In this document: positions 59,120 to 64,000 of the stretch, piece after piece | Layout: each line of letters opens with the position of its first letter | Numbering within the stretch: position 1 is the stretch's first letter | Origin: Verrucomicrobia bacterium IMCC26134 | GTDB taxonomy: Bacteria; Verrucomicrobiota; Verrucomicrobiia; Opitutales; Opitutaceae | Length of the DNA stretch: 64,000 nucleotides | Direction: 5' to 3' | Assembly (NCBI GenBank): GCA_000972765.1 | Contig: CP011265.1 | Location: 3,937,001 to 4,001,000, forward strand | Notes under the pieces: model-generated | Told to the model about the DNA's origin: nothing | The model's input: only the letters and a program-made list of their open reading frames with translations | The model's database searches: none | Program-made: the position numbers and the translations under genes

Positions 59120-60457
59120 GTGCGCATCACTGCTTGGCGTGTGTCGAGCACCCAAGAACTTTTCTCCTCCCGTGAAGCGCATCGCGCCTGGCTTTCGAGC
59201 CTGGCCGCCCTCCCGCAGGGCTTTCGTGTCGGCACCACACGATTCGATTTCATGCCGAAGGAGGCGCCCAAGCCCGCGCGCATGACGCTCACGCTGATCG
59301 CGCTCGACGAACCGACGCCGGATTTCGCCGCGCTTTTTACGCGCAATGCCTTCCCGGGTGCGCCGGTGATCGTCGGTCGCCGCCGTCTGGCCGCGCCGAA
59401 ACTCGGGGCCATCCTGATCAATAACAAGATTTCAAACGTCTGTGCTCCCGGTGGGGTCGAGGCGAGTGAGGCCCTGTGTTCCGCCGCCGGCGGGCTGCTC
59501 GGGCTGAAGGCCGACGAGGTGCTGCCTTGCTCGACCGGCGTGATCGGTTGGGGATTGCCAGTGGAGGCGATGGTCGCGGCTTTGCCCAAGGCGCAGGCTG
59601 CGCTGGCGGGTGGCAGCGTCATGCCGGCGGCCGAGGGCATAGTGACGACGGATCTTTTTCCCAAGGTCCGCTCGGCTTCGATCGGCGGCGGGCGCATCGT
59701 CGGGATCGCGAAGGGCGCGGGCATGATCGAGCCGAATCTGGCGACGATGCTCGTCTATGTGCTCACCGATCTGGCGGTGCCGCGCGAGCAACTGCGCGCC
59801 ATCCTGGCGCGGGTGGGGGACGAGACTTTTAACCGCATCAGCGTCGACAGCGACACGAGCACCTCGGACACGCTGGTGCTGGTGAGCAGCGGGCGCGTGC
59901 CCTGCACGGATTTCGCGGCCTTCGAGGCGGCCTTGCGCGGCGTGTGCGCCGACCTGGCCGAGGACGTGGTGCGCAACGGCGAGGGCGTGCGGCACGTGCT
60001 GCGCGTGCGAGTGGGTGGCGCGCCCGACACGGCGACGGCGTGCGCGCTCGGCAAGGCGATCGTCAACGCGCCGCTCTTCAAGTGCGCTGTCGCGGGCAAC
60101 GACCCGAATGTGGGCCGCCTCGTGCAGGCCATCGGAAAGTATGTGGGTGCGAGCGGATCCACCTTGGACCTCTCGCGCTTGCGGGCGCGGATCGGCGGGC
60201 TGGAGATTTTCGCCGAAGGTGTCTTCAGACTCGATTACGAGAAGGAGGTGTCATTGGTCGCCCACTTCAAGGCGGCGGAGCTTTACCAGAGTGCGCCCAC
60301 GGCGGACGGGGCTTTTGCCGCGACGGTGGATTACCCGCCGCACGAGCGTTGCGTCGAGATCGATGTCGATCTCGGCGCGGGCGCGGCGGAGGCGACGGTT
60401 TATGGCGGCGATCTCACGCACGAATACGTGAGCGAGAACGCCGACTACCGGAGTTGA
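59120..60457 (+). CDS. argJ: Glutamate N-acetyltransferase / amino-acid acetyltransferase (ArgJ)
   Basis: 445 residues. It moves acetyl between acetylornithine and glutamate. The self-cleavage site is KGAGMIEPNLATMLVY, where the chain is cut before the Thr in A-TML. VAGNDPNVGRLVQAIGKYVG and the end HEYVSENADYRS fit ArgJ. The start used is a GTG; another GTG 7 codons on (59141) would begin SSTQELFSSREA. It is divergent from argB. Confidence 0.93.
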   Translation: MRITAWRVSSTQELFSSREAHRAWLSSLAALPQGFRVGTTRFDFMPKEAPKPARMTLTLIALDEPTPDFAALFTRNAFPGAPVIVGRRRLAAPKLGAILINNKISNVCAPGGVEASEALCSAAGGLLGLKADEVLPCSTGVIGWGLPVEAMVAALPKAQAALAGGSVMPAAEGIVTTDLFPKVRSASIGGGRIVGIAKGAGMIEPNLATMLVYVLTDLAVPREQLRAILARVGDETFNRISVDSDTSTSDTLVLVSSGRVPCTDFAAFEAALRGVCADLAEDVVRNGEGVRHVLRVRVGGAPDTATACALGKAIVNAPLFKCAVAGNDPNVGRLVQAIGKYVGASGSTLDLSRLRARIGGLEIFAEGVFRLDYEKEVSLVAHFKAAELYQSAPTADGAFAATVDYPPHERCVEIDVDLGAGAAEATVYGGDLTHEYVSENADYRS

Positions 60458-60554
60458 GCGGAATTCGCGTTCGGTTTTTTTCGAATCTGGTCGGCGTAGG
60501 AGCGATTTTAAAAAGCGACCGCACACGAGGTGCGCCCCTACGTCGATCTGCGGC

Positions 60555-62108
60555 TTACAGGAGGTCGGCCGCGAGTTCGGCGAGTCGGGAACGTTCGCCC
60601 TTGGTGAGTTTCACGTGGGCGGCGAGGCTCTGGCCCTTCATGCGGTCGTGGCAGTAAACGAGGCCGTTGCTGCGCGAGTCCACGTAAGGGTTGTCGATCT
60701 GGGCCGGGTCGCCGATGAGAACGATTTTAGACCCCTCGCTAATGCGGGTGATGACGGTCTTCACCTCGTGGGGCGTGAGCTGCTGGGCCTCGTCCAAGAT
60801 GAAGAAACGGCGGGCGATGGAGCGACCGCGGATGAAGGCGAGCGCCTCGACCTCGACGAGGCCGCTCTTGATGAGGCGTTCGTAGGGCTTGAGGGCGGCG
60901 GGGCCGCCGCTATTGCCGCCGTTTTGATGGTGCGACTGGCTGGAGGTGGACTGGTTGAGCGAGGCGGCGAGGGCGGACTCGGTGTGCTTGTGGTGTTTTT
61001 TCTTCCCTACTTTTTTCGAGGCAAACTGGGGGTCTTTTTGCGGTTTTGAGGGGATGAGCACCTCGAGCGCATCGAAGTAAGGTTGCAGCCAGGGCTTCAT
61101 TTTCTCCTCGAGCGTGCCGGGCAGGAAGCCGATATCCTTGCCGAGCGCCATGACGGGTCGGGAGATCGAGACGCCGTCGTATCGCGAGTGGTCGTCGTGG
61201 GTTTGATGGAGGGCGCAGCCGATGGAGAGGAGGGTCTTGCCGGTGCCGGCCTTGCCGAAGCAGGTGACCAGAGTGATCGAGTCGTCGAGCAGCGCGTCCA
61301 TGAAGAACTGTTGCTCGAGGTTCCGGCCGCGCACCGGAATGCCGCCGGGGGCCTTGATGAAGTCGGGGATTTTGAGACGGCGCACGGTGCCTTCGCCATA
61401 GTAGCGCGCGGGCATGGTCTTGCCCTCGGACGAGCGGAGGAGGACGTATTCGTTTAACGTGAGGTCTTTCGCGGCCTCGTCCTCCAGGTTGAATTCGCCC
61501 TCGGAGCAGAAGCGTTGGAGTTCGTAGATGGTGACGGCGACCTCGCGGTAGTCGCCCTCGTCATCCACCTTGTCGACCTTGTCATTCAGGTAATCTTGGG
61601 CCTCGAGGCCGACGGCGCGGGCCTTGAGGGCGACGTTGACGTCCTTGGTTACCAGGATGGTCGGGGGTTGATTGGTGTCGCGCACGTAGAGTGCGGCGGC
61701 GATGATGCGGTTATCCTTTTTGCCGAGGTCCGGGAGGATGGCGCGGAAGGCCTGCATCGAGGGCAGGTCGCGCTTGGTCGGGTCGGTGATATAGGGGTTG
61801 ATGATGACCGAGAGGGTGCCTCCGCGCGGGAGTTTGACGCCCTCGTGCATCGAGCGGGAGTCCGGGAGGAGCTCCGAAAGGATGCGATGCACGCGGCGGG
61901 CGTTTCGCCCTCGCTCCGTGGATTGCTCCGTTTTGATGGCGTCGAGTTCCTCCAGAACCTCGACTGGTATCGCCAGATTATTGTCCTCGAACTTGAAGAT
62001 CGACTCGGGGTCGTGGAGGAGGACGTTGGTGTCTAGGACGAAGGTTTTAACCTTCGCGGAGACCTTGGACCGTGATTTGGGGAGTTGATTCCCGCTCAAG
62101 ATTGCCAT
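60555..62108 (-). CDS. PIN domain / PhoH-family ATPase
   Basis: 517 residues. Residues about 20-155 are a PIN ribonuclease-type domain (TFVLDTNVLLHDPES, with acidic residues; DNRIIAAAL and VTKDVNVALKA). Residues about 255-517 are a PhoH ATPase with Walker A CFGKAGTGKTLLSIGCAL and Walker B RRFFILDEAQQLTPHEVKTVITR. A His/Ser-rich insert (KKHHKHTES..., about residues 365-400) is unusual for the family. PhoH-type proteins are thought to be RNA-processing. A pair of DnaA-box-like sites lies just upstream. Confidence 0.9.
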   Translation of the reverse strand: MAILSGNQLPKSRSKVSAKVKTFVLDTNVLLHDPESIFKFEDNNLAIPVEVLEELDAIKTEQSTERGRNARRVHRILSELLPDSRSMHEGVKLPRGGTLSVIINPYITDPTKRDLPSMQAFRAILPDLGKKDNRIIAAALYVRDTNQPPTILVTKDVNVALKARAVGLEAQDYLNDKVDKVDDEGDYREVAVTIYELQRFCSEGEFNLEDEAAKDLTLNEYVLLRSSEGKTMPARYYGEGTVRRLKIPDFIKAPGGIPVRGRNLEQQFFMDALLDDSITLVTCFGKAGTGKTLLSIGCALHQTHDDHSRYDGVSISRPVMALGKDIGFLPGTLEEKMKPWLQPYFDALEVLIPSKPQKDPQFASKKVGKKKHHKHTESALAASLNQSTSSQSHHQNGGNSGGPAALKPYERLIKSGLVEVEALAFIRGRSIARRFFILDEAQQLTPHEVKTVITRISEGSKIVLIGDPAQIDNPYVDSRSNGLVYCHDRMKGQSLAAHVKLTKGERSRLAELAADLL

Positions 62109-62239
62109 GTGTGGGTAACTTGTGAGTATCTGGGGATAAGTGCTGCGGCTTGTCGATTAAAGACTGTGCTGCAGATCGGGTTTTTATACGAATTAACCTT
62201 CCTGTTGCACGGTGCGTGCCAGTGAACGGTGAATTAAGC

Positions 62240-62545
62240 CTATATGCCGGTTGGTTTGACCGTTTTGGGCGTAGGAGGCACCCACAAGCGCAGCAGCAGC
62301 TCGGCGAGATTTTTCATGCTGGTCCGCGCCAATCCATGCTGACCTGCGGCGCCACGAAACGGCTCCACCACCGACGCTCGTTCCAGATAGTAGGACCAGA
62401 GATCTTGTTCTATCGAATTGGCCGCCTGATGAGGGTTTGCGTTCAGTCGCGCGGCACGGGTGACCACGCCTTGCCAATGCCTGAGCTCGTCAGGCTGGGC
62501 TTGCAGGTAGTCATAGATCAACATCTCGGAACGGTTCAGGCTCAT
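62240..62545 (-). CDS. Conserved hypothetical protein
   Basis: 101 residues from MSLNRSEMLIYDYLQAQPDE. It is helical, with a WQGVVTRAARLN and a SIEQDLWSYYLERASVVEPF pattern that suggests a small helical bundle. A frame reaching 63046 overlaps the divergent gene and is not used. No function. It is divergent from the membrane protein at 62675. Confidence 0.6.
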   Translation of the reverse strand: MSLNRSEMLIYDYLQAQPDELRHWQGVVTRAARLNANPHQAANSIEQDLWSYYLERASVVEPFRGAAGQHGLARTSMKNLAELLLRLWVPPTPKTVKPTGI

Positions 62546-62674
62546 GCGGTAGAGGGGGCGGATGATACCACCGCTAGGGGCGAACGGGGAGTTTTCCAAA
62601 GGCTTTTTAGCGGTTTTAAAAACACGCGTAAAGTTTGGCTCCGTTTTCGATCTCGTTCGTGCTAGGGCTTGCAC

Positions 62675-63550
62675 ATGTCCAAATTTAAAGAACAAGCCCC
62701 TGCTGTTTTCGTGACCGTCCTCTTGATGGGCGGTCTCCTCGCCGGTTACGCCTATTACGTGAACACCCAAGTGCTGCCAGCCCAGCAACGCGCGATGGAC
62801 GAGTTGCGCGAGTCCAACGCCACCGCTTTGGCCCAGTCTGCCGCCGAGACCCGCAAGCAGATCGAAGCCGTTAATCAGCTTCTCAAGGACGCGATCACCC
62901 AGCGCTCGGCCGAGGTTTTCCAGACCGAGGAGCAAATCACCAAGGCCAATGCCGAGAAGGTCAACCAGCTCGCCGAGGCCGTCGCCGAAAAGCTCCACCC
63001 CTTCAATCCCCTGCCCAAGACTCCCGAGGAGGCCGAGCAGATGCAAAACGCCCAGATCGACAAGGTTTCGGGCCGTCTCAACGAGCGTATCCAGCCTATT
63101 CTCGCCCAGATCGCCGGTGATCAGAACCTCACCCGTGAGTCGCTAGACCGCTACAGCCAGCAAATCACCTCCCAGGTCAGCGGCGTGCTCAACTCGGAAC
63201 TCTCCCGCAATGAGCGTCTCGGCACCCAGGTGCAGCTCACTCAGGGGCTCGCCCAGGAGTCCATCGCCCTCTCGCACGAGCTCACCGCGCTCTACCTCAG
63301 TTCCATCAAGGATCAGGGCGTCGTCACCCGCTTGTTGCTTTTGCCCGCCAACATCGTGCGCGACGCGTCCGAGCTCAGTCTGCTTAACAGCACCCAGCGT
63401 CGCGAAAAAGAGGCCCAGCTGACTTCACGTTTGCGCGATATCCAGTCCCGGCTCGACGCCTTGGTTCCGGCCCCGGCGGCCCCCGGATCGCTCGAAGTGG
63501 TGCCGACCCCTGTGCGCGCCTTGCCCACGCGGCCCGACTCCGCCAAGTAA
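62675..63550 (+). CDS. Membrane-anchored coiled-coil protein
   Basis: 291 residues. One N-terminal membrane helix (about residues 10-30, APAVFVTVLLMGGLLAGYAYYV) is followed by a long coiled coil (LRESNATALAQSAAETRKQIEAV onward) and a proline-rich end (APAAPGSLEVVPTPVRALPTRP). Such proteins act at the cell envelope or as scaffolds. I start at the ATG at 62675; an upstream TTG at 62669 adds two residues. No family name is claimed. Confidence 0.7.
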   Translation: MSKFKEQAPAVFVTVLLMGGLLAGYAYYVNTQVLPAQQRAMDELRESNATALAQSAAETRKQIEAVNQLLKDAITQRSAEVFQTEEQITKANAEKVNQLAEAVAEKLHPFNPLPKTPEEAEQMQNAQIDKVSGRLNERIQPILAQIAGDQNLTRESLDRYSQQITSQVSGVLNSELSRNERLGTQVQLTQGLAQESIALSHELTALYLSSIKDQGVVTRLLLLPANIVRDASELSLLNSTQRREKEAQLTSRLRDIQSRLDALVPAPAAPGSLEVVPTPVRALPTRPDSAK

Positions 63551-64000
63551 AAACACCCAGCGGGCGGGGCGTAGTGACGATCTGGTTACGCATGTTTCAG
63601 AGGCAAAACGCCCTTCCCTTGCCGATGTCAGTTTTGGCAACGAAAAAGCGCAAAATAGTTATGCGCAAAAAGTCGGTGAATAACTTGTTGGAAACTTCCG
63701 CTTGTAAGGCTTTCCGTCCTCTCTGTTACTCCCCTCCCTCGCCACTCATCTCCGCTTCCCCGGGATGGTTCTTTCTCACGCCACTGACTTTCGAATCAAT
63801 TGCCGCCCCTTGAAACTTCATACGCATTTAATTGCAAGCAAGGGGTTTAAGCAGCTTGCCTTGGTGGAAGCTCTTTTTCCCTTCAGCTACCCTCTTTCCC
63901 TGATCCTGTTTCTTGCGGTTTTGATCGACCTTCAGTTCGTGCCGAAAGTGCTACCCCTCTGCGCGGTGTGAATAAACCCTCACTTCAGTCCGCTTGCCAC
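63551..64000. other. Unassigned region to the window edge
   Basis: 450 bases. Frames at 63574-63813 and 63765-63971 have no recognisable protein and poor start context. I see no RNA gene. AT-rich stretches near 63640-63700 may be a promoter for a gene beyond the window. Confidence 0.4.

Noticed and set aside
62546..63046. N-terminal extension of the hypothetical at 62240-62545
   Set aside because: It is the Leu/Gly-rich antisense of the coiled-coil membrane protein gene.
63765..63971. 68-codon frame near the right edge
   Set aside because: No recognisable features and poor start context; left unassigned.

Overview
This is high-GC bacterial DNA, most likely from the Verrucomicrobiota near Opitutaceae. 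That placement is inferred from gene content and style, not from a marker gene. Housekeeping chromosome flanks a block of mobile DNA that starts at a tRNA-Pro gene. Left flank (1-19600): a surface or lipid group (glycosyltransferase-like fragment, LicD-type phosphotransferase, VTT/DedA membrane protein, CDP-alcohol phosphotransferase, cyclic-peptide-type ABC exporter), a decayed LdhA-type dehydrogenase, a VOC protein, a PocR-AraC regulator, nadC, two adjacent PilT-family ATPases, proA, a PfkB kinase, a DUF6941-like gene, pyrG, kdsA, a lipoyl/E3-binding/ketosynthase III fusion, rsmE, and the genes for tRNA-Leu(CAA) and tRNA-Pro(GGG). Mobile block (19748-54139): three copies of the tRNA-Pro 3' end (19748-19772, 50482-50502, 54113-54139) mark two integrated elements in tandem. 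Element 1 (about 30.7 kb) is a tailed prophage. It has a rightward tyrosine integrase beside the tRNA, then almost everything else is leftward: at its right end two divergent ribbon-helix-helix genes that look like the lysogeny switch, a string of small overlapping early genes, a ParB-like protein, an AEP-type primase and a helicase/ATPase; then a packaging-site candidate, terminase, lambda-type portal, S49 protease, P22-type coat protein, tail genes, a heptad-repeat tail fibre and a possible lysis cassette. Element 2 (about 3.7 kb) carries only a second integrase, an AlpA-like excisionase, two small genes and an HUH replication initiator with a GC-rich hairpin region upstream. Its integrase gene reads through the attachment core, so the circular form would encode a longer integrase. 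Right flank (54140-64000): an arginine biosynthesis cluster (argG, argF, argD, argB leftward, argJ rightward), a PIN-PhoH family ATPase, a small conserved hypothetical and a coiled-coil membrane protein. Gene starts were moved inward where the upstream part looked non-coding. Many long antisense reading frames here are GC-rich shadows and are left out. The observations most worth following are the attachment-site-dependent integrase of element 2, the ribbon-helix-helix switch with its inverted operators, and the lipoyl-ketosynthase fusion.
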